Below, piece after piece: positions 1 through 8,674 of a stretch of DNA of 64,000 nucleotides. Every line of letters starts with the position of its first letter. The first letter of the stretch is position 1. Source of the stretch: an uncultured Kiloniellaceae bacterium (lineage in GTDB: Bacteria; Pseudomonadota; Alphaproteobacteria; Kiloniellales; Kiloniellaceae); NCBI GenBank assembly GCA_947493695.1, contig CANLSF010000003.1, forward strand, positions 186,001 to 250,000, given 5' to 3'. Under the pieces are notes generated by a model that was not told where the DNA came from, searched no databases, and saw only the letters and a list, made by a program, of their open reading frames with translations. The translations under genes were made by a program, and so were the position numbers.

Positions 1-111
1 TTAGTCTGATCGACGCCTCTGGTCTATGTTGGCGAAAACACTTTACCTGTCGCAATGTGATCCGGGTTAAACTGCGGCCAAACAATCCGGAAACGCAGTC
101 GAGGTGCAGGC

Positions 112-873
112 TTGGAGTCTCTAAACCGTTGCTACGAGGATGTTCGTTTTCATAATGAACTCGTCGAACTGACAGGTGCAACGACGAACTCTCATGTACT
201 GGATGTCGGCTGCGGCGCGGGTAAAACACTTCGATCGCTATTGGAAACCGGTGCGCAAGTCGTTGGCTTGGATTACAAAGATGAGCCTCTAGAAGCGGCA
301 TACAATGCCTTTGAAGCTGCGGTGACCGGCAAGAGACTTGAGCTTCTTAGAGTTGACCTGAACAATGAAGCGATACCGTTTCCCGACACCAATTTTGACA
401 TAATCATCTGCCAGAATGTTCTGGAATGCATAGAAGACAAACAGCAGCTCATTGCAGACTGCTTCCGCTGCCTTAAAGCCGATGGTGTGTTCATGCTGGC
501 GCATCACGATTACGGCGGCGTGATGATCAACAGTTCGAAGTCCACTCTCACACGCACGATTGTTGCCGCCTACGCTGACGAGACACAGAACTGGATGAAG
601 GTCTCCGATGGGGAAATCGGTCGCAAGTTGCCAGCACTTACGCGCTCCTCAAGCTTTTCACGCATGACGACGGAAACCCGTCAGTTTGTCGACCTCAGTT
701 TTGGAGAAGGCACATATGCCAGAAGCTACTGCCAGGACGCCGCACATGCAGCGCTTCGGGCCGGGATCAGCAAAAACGACACGAGGGAATGGCTCTGCGA
801 ACTCGAAGAAAAAGATCAACAAGGGTCGTTTTATTTCAGTGTCCCATGGATTTACGTAAAAGCAGTCAAATAG
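112..873 (+). CDS. Class I SAM-dependent methyltransferase (substrate unknown)
   Basis: A 253-residue cytoplasmic protein with the Rossmann-type methyltransferase fold. Motif I VLDVGCGAG lies at residues 29-37, followed by the acidic end of strand 2 (GLDYKDE, about residue 52) and a strand-4 segment FDIIICQNVLEC near residue 102. This is the methyltransferase 11/25 arrangement of small-molecule or quinone-type enzymes, but nothing identifies the substrate. The start is TTG at 112, with a GAGGTG Shine-Dalgarno about 6 bases upstream; no ATG near it fits the fold. It stands alone: the next gene converges from the minus strand. The family call is safe, the substrate is not. Confidence 0.82.
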   Translation: MESLNRCYEDVRFHNELVELTGATTNSHVLDVGCGAGKTLRSLLETGAQVVGLDYKDEPLEAAYNAFEAAVTGKRLELLRVDLNNEAIPFPDTNFDIIICQNVLECIEDKQQLIADCFRCLKADGVFMLAHHDYGGVMINSSKSTLTRTIVAAYADETQNWMKVSDGEIGRKLPALTRSSSFSRMTTETRQFVDLSFGEGTYARSYCQDAAHAALRAGISKNDTREWLCELEEKDQQGSFYFSVPWIYVKAVK

Positions 874-906
874 AGAAACGCTCTGCCGAGGCGAATTCAA
901 TGAACG

Positions 907-1539
907 CTATGGCCTGTCGCAGCAACTGCCTCGCGGTCTGTAGTTGATGATGCCGCCACGCCGGTCCAGCTCCAATTCGCAACAACGCAAAAGCGCTTGC
1001 TTGAGCTTCGCGCGCCCTCTTTGGACGCGGGATTTCACCGCAGAAAGCGATACATTAAGCTGCCGGGCTGCTTCGGACTGTTTCATACCGCCTATATCGG
1101 TGAGTATCAGTGTTTCAGCGTAGGCCGCCGGCAGGTTTTGGATGAAGGGAGTCAAACAGCCGGAGATTTCCCGGGTCGACGTGTCGCTGCTTTCCCCCTC
1201 CTTTTCCATGGAAAGAAGGTACTCATGGTCAAGCGACGCGCGTTTCGCCTTTTCGCTCGACCTGGTCCGGTAATAGTCTGTGACAGTGTTTGCAGCGACC
1301 CGCAGTATCCACGCGGAGAGGTTCGACGCAGCCTCAAGAGCCTCTCTCGAGCGCACCAGCTTGACGAGGACATCGCCAACGACATCGTCAACGTCTTCTG
1401 CAGGAACCCGCTTGCTAACGTAGCAACGTAATCGAGTCCGGAACGCTCCCCACGTAACTTCGCTCAGGTCGTGACGATCAGTTTCCAATTTTTCCGTCAA
1501 TCTCTCTTGCTGTTTCACAATCCTATCGACAGCTTTCAC
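907..1539 (-). CDS. ECF RNA polymerase sigma factor, SigZ-like, with cysteine-paired tail
   Basis: A 210-residue ECF sigma factor. Region 2 covers about residues 30-95 (VDDVVGDVLVKLV, then SAWILRVAANTVTDYYR). Region 4 covers about 132-182, with the helix-turn-helix KQSEAARQLNVSLSAVKSRV. The start chosen is GTG at 1539, because GAGGGGG sits about 8 bases upstream; an upstream reading would only extend into the neighbouring gene. It overlaps the 3' end of the ArsI-like gene by 17 bases, so the two are co-translated. No anti-sigma gene adjoins it. The C-terminal tail carries two Cys-Cys pairs (186-187 and 206-207), which resembles SigZ-type sigma factors. A thiol or metalloid-sensing role for that tail is inference. 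Confidence 0.86.
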   Translation of the reverse strand: MKAVDRIVKQQERLTEKLETDRHDLSEVTWGAFRTRLRCYVSKRVPAEDVDDVVGDVLVKLVRSREALEAASNLSAWILRVAANTVTDYYRTRSSEKAKRASLDHEYLLSMEKEGESSDTSTREISGCLTPFIQNLPAAYAETLILTDIGGMKQSEAARQLNVSLSAVKSRVQRGRAKLKQALLRCCELELDRRGGIINYRPRGSCCDRP

Positions 1540-1951
1540 GCGCCCCCTCGGCACAGCAGCTGCTCTGCCCCAAGTGCTGTTCTGCGTCCGGCGCATCGTC
1601 GGTGATACGATACCACTCCCATCCCAGGCCTTGCGGTTCCCGGCTCCAGACCTTGTCTTGTGCTGCATGACAGCAGACCTGATCGCGCTCCACACGCGCC
1701 ACTAAGTCAGCCTGTTCAAGGCGCTTTGTTACATCATTTAGAGTTTCAGCATCCGAAACCTCGACCCCCAGATGATTCAGACGTTCCGAAGCGCCGGTGT
1801 TTTCGAAGAGCACGAGCTTCAACGGCGGCTGGGATAGCGCGAAGTTGGCATACCCCGGCTTGCGCTTGTGTGGTGGAGAATCGAAAAGCTTGCTGTAGAA
1901 ATCGACAGCCTCATCGATATCACGGACGTTTAGGGCCAACTGAAGACGCAT
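1523..1951 (-). CDS. ArsI/CadI-type VOC (glyoxalase-fold) protein
   Basis: A 142-residue vicinal-oxygen-chelate protein. Known ArsI enzymes are Fe(II) dioxygenases that cleave the C-As bond of trivalent organoarsenicals such as MAs(III); CadI relatives are cadmium-induced. Hallmarks seen: N-terminal LQLALNV with a likely metal-ligand Gln4, LNHLG with His60, vicinal Cys93-Cys94 in QVCCHAAQDKVW, and Glu112 in GWEWY. An extra Cys132-Cys133 pair and Cys141 close the protein, as often seen in metalloid-handling proteins. A near-perfect Shine-Dalgarno (AGGAGGTGAG) precedes ATG at 1951. It forms an overlapping pair with the downstream ECF sigma gene. No arsR, arsB or arsM is in the window, so substrate is inferred from family only. 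Confidence 0.8.
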   Translation of the reverse strand: MRLQLALNVRDIDEAVDFYSKLFDSPPHKRKPGYANFALSQPPLKLVLFENTGASERLNHLGVEVSDAETLNDVTKRLEQADLVARVERDQVCCHAAQDKVWSREPQGLGWEWYRITDDAPDAEQHLGQSSCCAEGARESCR

Positions 1952-2039
1952 AGTCTCACCTCCTAGAAAGTTTCTTTCACTTCATAAGACGTAGAGAGTC
2001 GCAACAGGACGCAAAAAATTCGAAAAAAAGTCTCGCGGA

Positions 2040-3440
2040 TCAGCGCCCGTCTTTCGCGTAGGGGTTATCGCCCTTTTTGAAGTTCAGGCGGATCGGCGTG
2101 CCGTAAAGGTCGAAATCCGCCCTCAGTGTGTTTTCCAGATAACGTCCGTAGGACAAAGGCAGATCATCTGCCTTGGTGCAGAAAATCGCGAAGGTCGGTG
2201 GTCGGGTCTTGGCTTGCGTCATGTATTTGAGGCGGATACGGCGGCCACCCGGCGCGGGCGGCGGATGCGCTGAAGTCACGGCCTCCAGCCAACGGTTCAA
2301 CGCAGAGGTCGAGACCCGTTTGTTCCAGACCTTGTAGGCATCGAGAACGCGGTCGAGCATATTGTTGAGATTCTGGCCGCGCAGAGCGGAGATAGTCACA
2401 ACCGGCACACCCGTGAGCTGCGGCAATGAGCGCTCGAGCCGGTCACGCAGGTCCTTGATGACCTCCTCGCGATTGCGGCAGGCATCCCATTTGTTCACCG
2501 CGATCACCAGGGCGCGGCCTTCTTCCTCGACCAGACGGGCAATGGTCAGATCCTGCTTTTCAAGAGCCGCCTCCGCATCCAGCACCAGAACGACCACCTG
2601 GGCGAACTTGACGGCGCGTAAACTGTCCGCGACCGACAGCTTCTCAACTTTGCTCTGAACTCTGGCGCGCTTTCGGATCCCGGCGGTATCGAAAAGCTTG
2701 ATGGCCCGGTCCTTGTAGGTCCATTCGACGCTGATGGAATCGCGTGTGATTCCGGCCTCCGGACCGGTCAACAGCCTGTCCTCGCCGATCAGACGATTGA
2801 TCAGGGTCGACTTACCGACATTTGGGCGCCCGACAATGGCAAGCTGAAGCGGACGATTCTCAAGTTCTTCCTCATCCGACAACTCCTGCGCGTCGCCCTC
2901 GTCCTCCGACGGCATGCCCTCGAGGGCAGCACGCTCTTCCTCCTGGCGTTTCATCTGCTCATCGACGAAGTCGTAAAGGTCGGTCATGCCGAGCCCGTGC
3001 TCCGCCGAGATCGGAACCGGTTCCCCCAGGCCAAGACGATAGGCATCCATGAAACCGCTGTCGCCCTGCCGCCCCTCGCACTTGTTGGCCAGAACGAAGA
3101 CCGGTGTCGGTGACTTTCGGAGCCACTGAGCGAAGTGTTCATCCAGCGGTGTGACACCGGCGCGCGAATCTACGATCAGGAAGGCAAGGTCCGCATCCTC
3201 AACCGCCTGCTCGGTTTGAAGGCGCATACGCGCTTCGAGGCTATCGTCGAAGGCTTCTTCCAGACCGGCCGTATCGATCACCGTGAAGGTCAGATCGTAG
3301 AGCTTCGCTGTGCCCTCGCGGCGGTCGCGCGTCACGCCCGGCTGATCGTCGACCAGCGCAAGACGTTTTCCGACCAGCCGATTGAACAGCGTCGATTTGC
3401 CGACATTCGGTCGACCGATAATGGCTACTTTAAAATCCAT
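2040..3440 (-). CDS. der: Ribosome biogenesis GTPase Der (EngA)
   Basis: A 466-residue essential GTPase that acts in late maturation of the 50S subunit. It has the diagnostic tandem G domains: the first P-loop GRPNVGKS at residues 9-16, the second at about residue 204, each followed by DTAG (DTAGLEE, DTAGIRK) and an NKCE/NKWD guanine-specificity motif. A C-terminal KH-like domain follows and ends in the usual basic tail. An acidic linker of about 40 residues joins the two G domains. It is the last gene of the yfgM-like, bamB, der operon, 53 bases after bamB; the same order is found in Escherichia coli and many proteobacteria. Confidence 0.97.
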   Translation of the reverse strand: MDFKVAIIGRPNVGKSTLFNRLVGKRLALVDDQPGVTRDRREGTAKLYDLTFTVIDTAGLEEAFDDSLEARMRLQTEQAVEDADLAFLIVDSRAGVTPLDEHFAQWLRKSPTPVFVLANKCEGRQGDSGFMDAYRLGLGEPVPISAEHGLGMTDLYDFVDEQMKRQEEERAALEGMPSEDEGDAQELSDEEELENRPLQLAIVGRPNVGKSTLINRLIGEDRLLTGPEAGITRDSISVEWTYKDRAIKLFDTAGIRKRARVQSKVEKLSVADSLRAVKFAQVVVLVLDAEAALEKQDLTIARLVEEEGRALVIAVNKWDACRNREEVIKDLRDRLERSLPQLTGVPVVTISALRGQNLNNMLDRVLDAYKVWNKRVSTSALNRWLEAVTSAHPPPAPGGRRIRLKYMTQAKTRPPTFAIFCTKADDLPLSYGRYLENTLRADFDLYGTPIRLNFKKGDNPYAKDGR

Positions 3441-3493
3441 TTTCTTACTTACTTGCCCTCAGCTCCAGGGAGACGAGGTGCAGTGAAAAGACG

Positions 3494-4825
3494 TTAGCGC
3501 AACACAACCAGCTCTGCGTTATCCGTCACAAAATAAAGGCTGTTGCCCGCAACAACCGGCGGCAACGCCGCGCCGTCGGGAAGCTCGATGAATCCCAGAA
3601 CCTCGCCGGTGTAAGGCGAGATCGAAATGGCTTCCCCGTGCGAGCCGGCAACAATCAGGCGATCACTCGCCAGAACCGGTCCCGACCACTGGATCAGATC
3701 TTCCTGGTCTTCTTCGTCCTCGAAACGCTGCAGCGGCCGGACCCAACGCAAACGACCGTCCCGCCTGCGCACCGCAACCAACTGCGCGTCGTTTGTCAGA
3801 ACGAACACGAAGTCGCCTGCAACCCAGGGCGTTTGCACGCCACCGAGATCGATATCCCAGGAACGTGCACCGCGCTCGATATCCAGGGCAATCATGCGGC
3901 CGGAATGACTGATCGCCATCACAACGCCACGATCGATTACCGGTTGGCCGCGAATATGCGCCAGATCGGCAAGAGGATCGATGCGATTGACCGACGACAG
4001 ACTGTCGCTCCAGAGCACGCGTCCGTCAGTCACCGAAAGTCCGATGATCTCACCCGATGAGAACGGCACCACGACGGTCGATCCTGCGACAGCCGGGCTG
4101 GCAGCGCCCAGCAATCCGGCATCTTCCTGAATACCGATATGACTCCAGAGTCTGCGGCCATCGTCTGCTGCGAGCGTCAGCAACTGATTGTCGAGGGTGA
4201 CGACGAAAACCCGTCCACCATTCACCGTGGGCGCTGCGCGCAAAGGCCCGGGCATATCACGCTGCCAGAGAATATCGCCGGAGCGGGCGTCGAGCGCGAA
4301 GACACGCGCAAAACCGGTGGTGACGTAAATCTTTCCGTCAGAGTATGCGATACCCCCCCCGAAGAAGCCGTCATCCTCGTCTTCAGGCTCCAGATCGACC
4401 CGCCAGTACTCCTTGCCGCTTATCGTGTCGTATGCGGAAACGTCGGTCTGGGCATCCATAGCGAAGACGACATTTTCGACAACGATCGGCTGAGCCAGAA
4501 GTGTCTGCGAATCATCGGAGCCTTCGCCGATACCGGTGCTCCAGGCTTCACTCAAACCATCGTTGATCGAAAGATGGTACATGGCATGAGGCGGGTTTCC
4601 GCCTGCATGGGTCCAGAATTTATTCTCGAAGGGCTTTGGCAGAATGATCTGCAGGTCGGCGATCTCAGGATCAGGGGTCAAGCCTTTGTCCAGCGCCAGA
4701 ATAGCAATCCGGTCGCCGGGCAAGCGGGGTTCCTCTGCCGAATCAAACCAGTCGGTGATCCCGCAGCCACTGAGACCGAGGCCCAAACCGCAGAAGGCAG
4801 TGAGAGTCAAAAATCGCTTCAGCAT
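3494..4825 (-). CDS. bamB: Outer-membrane assembly lipoprotein BamB
   Basis: A 443-residue PQQ-type eight-bladed beta-propeller lipoprotein, a subunit of the BAM complex that inserts beta-barrel proteins in the outer membrane. The signal peptide ends in a lipobox LSGC with lipidated Cys21. Repeated blade signatures of the form ALD..G..LW are visible (for example ALDARSGDILWQRDM and ALDIERGARSWDIDL). It sits 5 bases downstream of the TPR membrane protein and upstream of der, the standard bamB context, which separates it from PQQ-dependent dehydrogenases. An asparagine/proline-rich stretch after the lipobox looks like a linker. Confidence 0.94.
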   Translation of the reverse strand: MLKRFLTLTAFCGLGLGLSGCGITDWFDSAEEPRLPGDRIAILALDKGLTPDPEIADLQIILPKPFENKFWTHAGGNPPHAMYHLSINDGLSEAWSTGIGEGSDDSQTLLAQPIVVENVVFAMDAQTDVSAYDTISGKEYWRVDLEPEDEDDGFFGGGIAYSDGKIYVTTGFARVFALDARSGDILWQRDMPGPLRAAPTVNGGRVFVVTLDNQLLTLAADDGRRLWSHIGIQEDAGLLGAASPAVAGSTVVVPFSSGEIIGLSVTDGRVLWSDSLSSVNRIDPLADLAHIRGQPVIDRGVVMAISHSGRMIALDIERGARSWDIDLGGVQTPWVAGDFVFVLTNDAQLVAVRRRDGRLRWVRPLQRFEDEEDQEDLIQWSGPVLASDRLIVAGSHGEAISISPYTGEVLGFIELPDGAALPPVVAGNSLYFVTDNAELVVLR

Positions 4826-4830
4826 GGAAA

Positions 4831-5475
4831 TCAGTCCTTAAGAGCCTCGATCATTTGCGTCGCACGGGCCCGGATACCGGGTGGCGCCGTAAGATCGTCG
4901 GACAGCTCTGTGAAGAGATCCCGTGCTGTCTGCCTATCGTTTTCCCGAAGCGCCAATGTTGCCAGGAGCTCGGTTGCTGTCGGTCGGAAGGCATTGCCGG
5001 TTACCGCCAGAGGCTCCAGTCGTGCCTTCAGGCTCTCCACGTCTCCATCGTCAACCTGATGCATAACCGACAAGAGTGTCGCCACGGCCCCAAAAGCCTG
5101 GTCGGTGCCCTGTTTAGCCGCGATGCGGTCCCAAATGACGACAGCTTCATCGGTTTTGTCCGCGGCCGCCAGCAGGCGGGCCTCATCAAAGGACGCCAGC
5201 ATGCCGTAAGTGTCGTCGCCGGAAGCGATTTCAGAGAGATCGGAGAGCGCTTTGGCCTCGTCCGACTGCCCTGCAGCCAAAGCCAAGGCGCTGGCATAAG
5301 CGTCCGAGCGCGCGCCACGTTGCTCCAGGTCGTAAGCGGTCCAAGCCTGATACGCCGCCGTTCCGGCTACAATCGCCACGGCAAGGCCAATGACGTACCG
5401 ACCGTAGCGTTTCCACCAGGCGGTTGCCCTGTCCTTCTTCAGATCGTCTTCTACTTCCTGAAAAATATCAGCCAC
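4831..5475 (-). CDS. YfgM-like membrane-anchored TPR protein
   Basis: A 214-residue protein with a cytoplasmic N-terminus of about 25 residues, one transmembrane segment (about 27-43, YVIGLAVAIVAGTAAYQ) and a periplasmic helical region of TPR-like repeats. This is the architecture of YfgM (ancillary SecYEG translocon/chaperone partner) and of the alphaproteobacterial TPR_21 family. It is the first gene of the operon with bamB (5-base gap) and der. The link to periplasmic folding of outer-membrane proteins is supported by operon context and family knowledge, not by any motif. Confidence 0.85.
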   Translation of the reverse strand: MADIFQEVEDDLKKDRATAWWKRYGRYVIGLAVAIVAGTAAYQAWTAYDLEQRGARSDAYASALALAAGQSDEAKALSDLSEIASGDDTYGMLASFDEARLLAAADKTDEAVVIWDRIAAKQGTDQAFGAVATLLSVMHQVDDGDVESLKARLEPLAVTGNAFRPTATELLATLALRENDRQTARDLFTELSDDLTAPPGIRARATQMIEALKD

Positions 5476-5942
5476 GCGTTTTCCTCTTACTACCTACTTT
5501 TTGGCAGAACTCTGCCATTCTTTGCCCTGCAGTGCCAAAGCGGGGCTAACATAGCTCGCCAGCACCCGGTTGATAAGGTTTTTCCCACATTCGGGCGATA
5601 TAGCACCCGACGGCCCGACATTGCTTCAAACCGCGGAAAATCCAGGGTTACCGCCATTTCCATCGCCTCAGACCCGATGTCTTTTTCACCGGTGACACGA
5701 ATTTCACCCGGAACACAAAGGACATAGGATTTTGGCGCCAAAAACACAAACCAAACCAGCAGGCTAAGACGAAAAAGCTTGGATTTACTTTGACAACGAG
5801 CCTTTGGATCAGCGCCCTACCAGCTGCAAGGCGTTCAATCTAATCCTTTGTTAACCGGCAGGTATCAGACTAACGGGCACGGATTTGCCGCTCCGTAGGG
5901 TTTTCGCCCCCCAAAAGGTATTTGGCAGGAGTGAAGAAGACT
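5476..5942. other. Non-coding divergent region between yfgM-like and lipoprotein genes
   Basis: About 470 bases separate the minus-strand yfgM-bamB-der operon from the plus-strand small lipoprotein. A minus-strand open frame of 85 codons lies here (5490-5747), but it has no recognisable domain, a poor start and odd composition (GRRVLYRPNVGKT), so it is not called. The region presumably holds both promoters; no box could be assigned with confidence. Confidence 0.5.
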
Positions 5943-6266
5943 ATGTTTCGTATGACCATGTTAGGCGCCTGCCTTTTCGGCTTAACCGCCTGCGATCCCT
6001 CGACTCAGGTCATGCTGACCGGCGCGAGCGTGGTCAGCCTTGCCCACACCAAAAAGACCGTCGGCGATCATTTCAGCACCTGGGCCTTCGACAAGGACTG
6101 CTCAACCCTGAAGTACGTCAACGGCCGGGAATACTGCCAGGAGTTCCCCGACGAAGCTGCAATGCAGGCGCCGGAGAAGGTTCTGCACTGCTATCGCACT
6201 ATTGGCGGTGTTTCCTGCTATCGGGAACCTGACAAATCCGCCAGTGCGCAGACCAAGGTCTACTGA
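5943..6266 (+). CDS. Small lipoprotein of unknown function
   Basis: A 107-residue protein with a lipoprotein signal: hydrophobic stretch, then lipobox LTAC with Cys17. The start is ATG at 5943, because AGGAG lies about 8 bases upstream (5927-5931); a GTG at 5931 would sit on the ribosome site itself. The mature part contains several cysteines (KDCSTLKYVNGREYC, LHCYRTIGGVSCY) that could make disulfides in the periplasm. The family is common in alphaproteobacteria but uncharacterised. It is 158 bases upstream of the DUF2794 gene, on the same strand. Confidence 0.75.
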   Translation: MFRMTMLGACLFGLTACDPSTQVMLTGASVVSLAHTKKTVGDHFSTWAFDKDCSTLKYVNGREYCQEFPDEAAMQAPEKVLHCYRTIGGVSCYREPDKSASAQTKVY

Positions 6267-6424
6267 GACTTGAGACCAAAACCGCTTTTACCCAGGTTAA
6301 ACACTTAAAAGCGTGTGAATTATGTGCTTTTGGCTCATATCCAGGTCCTGCCTCCATCCTGTGACTGGACGTCGCGACGATTTTCGGAGAAACTTACCGG
6401 AACTGATGGGAGGCACAGTCTTGT

Positions 6425-6760
6425 ATGGCAGAGCTGTATCGCTTCGATGAACGCCGTGGAAAAAACAAATCAACGTTCTTCGATCGGCAGGAACTCGGTC
6501 AGCTGCTGAATCTATACAGCCGCAGAGTGGCAAGCGGCGAATGGCGGGATTACGCCATCGATCAAGGCAACGGCAGTGCCACCTTCTCGGTTTTCAGACA
6601 CACGATGGATTCTCCGCTTTTTTCGATTGCAAAGCGCCTTGTCGCGCGCGGACGAAACAAGGAATACGTTGTCTACAGTGGCCGCCGCCAGTTAAAGCGG
6701 GCACAGACCATGTCGGAGGCCCTGGCCATTCTGGAGAAGAAACCGCGAGTCATTTCCTGA
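6425..6760 (+). CDS. DUF2794 family protein
   Basis: A 111-residue soluble protein of DUF2794, a family restricted largely to alphaproteobacteria. Diagnostic segments are FDRQELGQLLNLYSRRVASG, GEWRDYAIDQ and SVFRHTMDSPLFSI. The length matches the family. Function is unknown; no catalytic motif is seen. It precedes the glyoxalase II gene by 176 bases on the same strand, so it may or may not be co-transcribed. Confidence 0.85.
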   Translation: MAELYRFDERRGKNKSTFFDRQELGQLLNLYSRRVASGEWRDYAIDQGNGSATFSVFRHTMDSPLFSIAKRLVARGRNKEYVVYSGRRQLKRAQTMSEALAILEKKPRVIS

Positions 6761-6936
6761 AACCGCGTTTTCCAATCCTATCGTGCGCCCGCCTTCTCCC
6801 ACTCCAATGTGATGGTCCCGTAACAATATTGGCGTTTCGTTCATAGCTGCGTCCCGTTACTCTTCACGGTTCATCATCACCTGTCTCCGGCCAGGCGATG
6901 AGATAATGCGAGTAGCCGCAGTAAGGAGAGTAAACC

Positions 6937-7728
6937 GTGATCGTCGAGCAAATCTGGACCGGCAACGCCTTTCGAAATTTCAACTATCTCATTGCCTGTA
7001 GCGAAACCGGAGAAGCGCTCGCCATTGATCCTCTGGATTCAGATAAATGCCTCGCGACGGCAAAGCGGCAGGGCTGGACCATCACGCAGGTACTCAACAC
7101 CCACGAGCATCACGACCATATCGGTGGCAATGACGCTGTGATCGCCGCAACCGGCGCAAAACTTCTGGCGCACAAAAACGCCAAATCCACTATCCCCGGA
7201 ATGGACCGCGGCCTGGATGCCGGAGACGTGGTGCGGGTCGGTCGCTCTGTTGAGCTGGAAGCCCTGGACACACCCGGTCATACCATGAGCCACGTATGTC
7301 TGCTGTCGCGCGGCGACCACGCCGGGCTTTTCTGTGGCGACACGCTATTTAATGCGGGCGCCGGAAATTGTCATAACGGCGGCCATCCCAACGAGCTCTA
7401 CCAAACCTTCGCGACGCAATTGGCCAATCTGCCAGATGAAACACGGATTTATCCTGGCCACGATTACATTGCCAACAATCTGGAATTCACGCTGAACCGG
7501 GAGCCGGATAACAAGCGCGCAGCCGAGTTACTGGACCGGATCGCCGACCAGGATACCGAGGAAGCTCTGGTTTCAACGCTCGCGTTGGAAAAAGAGGTGA
7601 ACACCTTCTTTCGCCTGCACAGCCCAAGCGTGATCGCCGCTCTGCGTGAGTCCTTTCCTGATCTGCCGGAAGCCCCCGATCCAAAGACCGTATTCGTCAA
7701 GCTGAGAGAATTGAGAAACAGCTGGTAA
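6937..7728 (+). CDS. gloB: Hydroxyacylglutathione hydrolase (glyoxalase II)
   Basis: A 263-residue metallo-beta-lactamase-fold enzyme that hydrolyses S-D-lactoylglutathione to D-lactate and glutathione, the second step of methylglyoxal detoxification. The metal-binding motif THEHHDH occupies residues 55-61. Further ligands are the His in DTPGHT, the Asp in FCGDTLF and the His in YPGHDY. The C-terminal HAGH domain is present (KEVNTFFRLHSPSV). A Shine-Dalgarno (AAGGAGAG) precedes the GTGATC-like context, and ATG-equivalent start GTG at 6937 is used. No gloA is nearby. Confidence 0.93.
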   Translation: MIVEQIWTGNAFRNFNYLIACSETGEALAIDPLDSDKCLATAKRQGWTITQVLNTHEHHDHIGGNDAVIAATGAKLLAHKNAKSTIPGMDRGLDAGDVVRVGRSVELEALDTPGHTMSHVCLLSRGDHAGLFCGDTLFNAGAGNCHNGGHPNELYQTFATQLANLPDETRIYPGHDYIANNLEFTLNREPDNKRAAELLDRIADQDTEEALVSTLALEKEVNTFFRLHSPSVIAALRESFPDLPEAPDPKTVFVKLRELRNSW

Positions 7729-7802
7729 CACGTGAGGGACAGTCAGCCCTCCACTCCACGTGACTCATCACCCCTGCGCCGTAATTGCGCGGGATGAAAC
7801 AA

Positions 7803-8252
7803 TCATTCGCGACGAGATGCCTTCAGGCTTTTTGTCACCGTGCTGATCTCGACCACCGCGTTTCCATCGAATTCAAGCCTGTCCACTTCGCCGTAAAACC
7901 AGGTTTGGCCGAAGGGGTTCGCGGCCGCCTCTTCAACGCGATGAGGTTTCCCCCAGGCGAGACAGGCCATCTCACGGGTTATGCCGAGCCAAACGCCTCG
8001 GTCTTTGAGATTGGCAGCATCCGTCTCGTCAAGCGACAGAGCAAGAATGCGGCGCTGGCGATCGGCTTCCCGCTCGGTCCTGGGGACCTCGTCAAGTCGA
8101 ACACAGGCCAGCGAATAGGGATCACTGAGGCATGCCAGACGAGAGGAAATAATACCATGAGTGTCAGGGTCAGGATTCGCTAACCAATCGCACGCGGCAT
8201 AGACCTGACTTGGTACAACCATCGCCACGAGACACAGAAACAGACTTCGCAT
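7803..8252 (-). CDS. Small secreted protein of unknown function
   Basis: A 149-residue protein with a clear Sec signal peptide, ending at about residue 19 (VVPSQVYA before ACDWL). ATG at 8252 is preferred over upstream in-frame starts, since it places the signal peptide at the N-terminus. The mature protein has a paired-cysteine region (ISSRLACLSDPYSLAC) and a segment ITREMACLAWGKPHRVEE with a WFYGEVDRLEFD strand. The last part resembles small periplasmic SmpA/OmlA-like or DUF-type folds that read GMxxxxVxxxxGxPxxv, but the match is weak. It converges on gloB. Confidence 0.65.
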   Translation of the reverse strand: MRSLFLCLVAMVVPSQVYAACDWLANPDPDTHGIISSRLACLSDPYSLACVRLDEVPRTEREADRQRRILALSLDETDAANLKDRGVWLGITREMACLAWGKPHRVEEAAANPFGQTWFYGEVDRLEFDGNAVVEISTVTKSLKASRRE

Positions 8253-8674
8253 CGTTTTCTCCCAGATGGATCGATCATCACATCCCCCTGCAAGCCTAAG
8301 AAAACCTGCGCAAATCCGCTCCGAACCAACATTCAGAGCGGCATAATAGCACAGTCCGTGGCCTTCCGCTCTTCTTGCATTATCCATGTGCCAAACGATA
8401 CCGCCGGGTTCCCGGTATTCCTACCCGAGACCAAGTAATTTCGCACATGCAAAAAAGACTGTCTGCGGCTGTCGCATGCCGTATCAGAAAGACTATACTT
8501 TACCGATACGCGAATCGGTTGCGGATCCGCTGCTGCCTTGCATCGGTTGGGCTGATGGAACGAAGACACTATAAATTAATGTAAAAGGCCGAATATCAAG
8601 AAGGCCTCAGCTGCAACCCAATGAGGAATGCTCCCACGCAATGATCCAAGACGGAAAAATGAAAGCGGCAGGCA
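8253..8674. other. Non-coding divergent region upstream of the Kef-type antiporter
   Basis: About 420 bases lie between the divergent secreted-protein and antiporter genes. Short open frames in it have no recognisable products. The antiporter start at 8675 has a purine-rich GGCAGGCA stretch just upstream. No confident promoter, terminator or riboswitch was recognised. Confidence 0.45.

Noticed and set aside
5490-5747. An 85-codon minus-strand open frame upstream of the yfgM-like gene
   Set aside because: No domain, no ribosome site and composition unlike a protein; it probably covers regulatory DNA.
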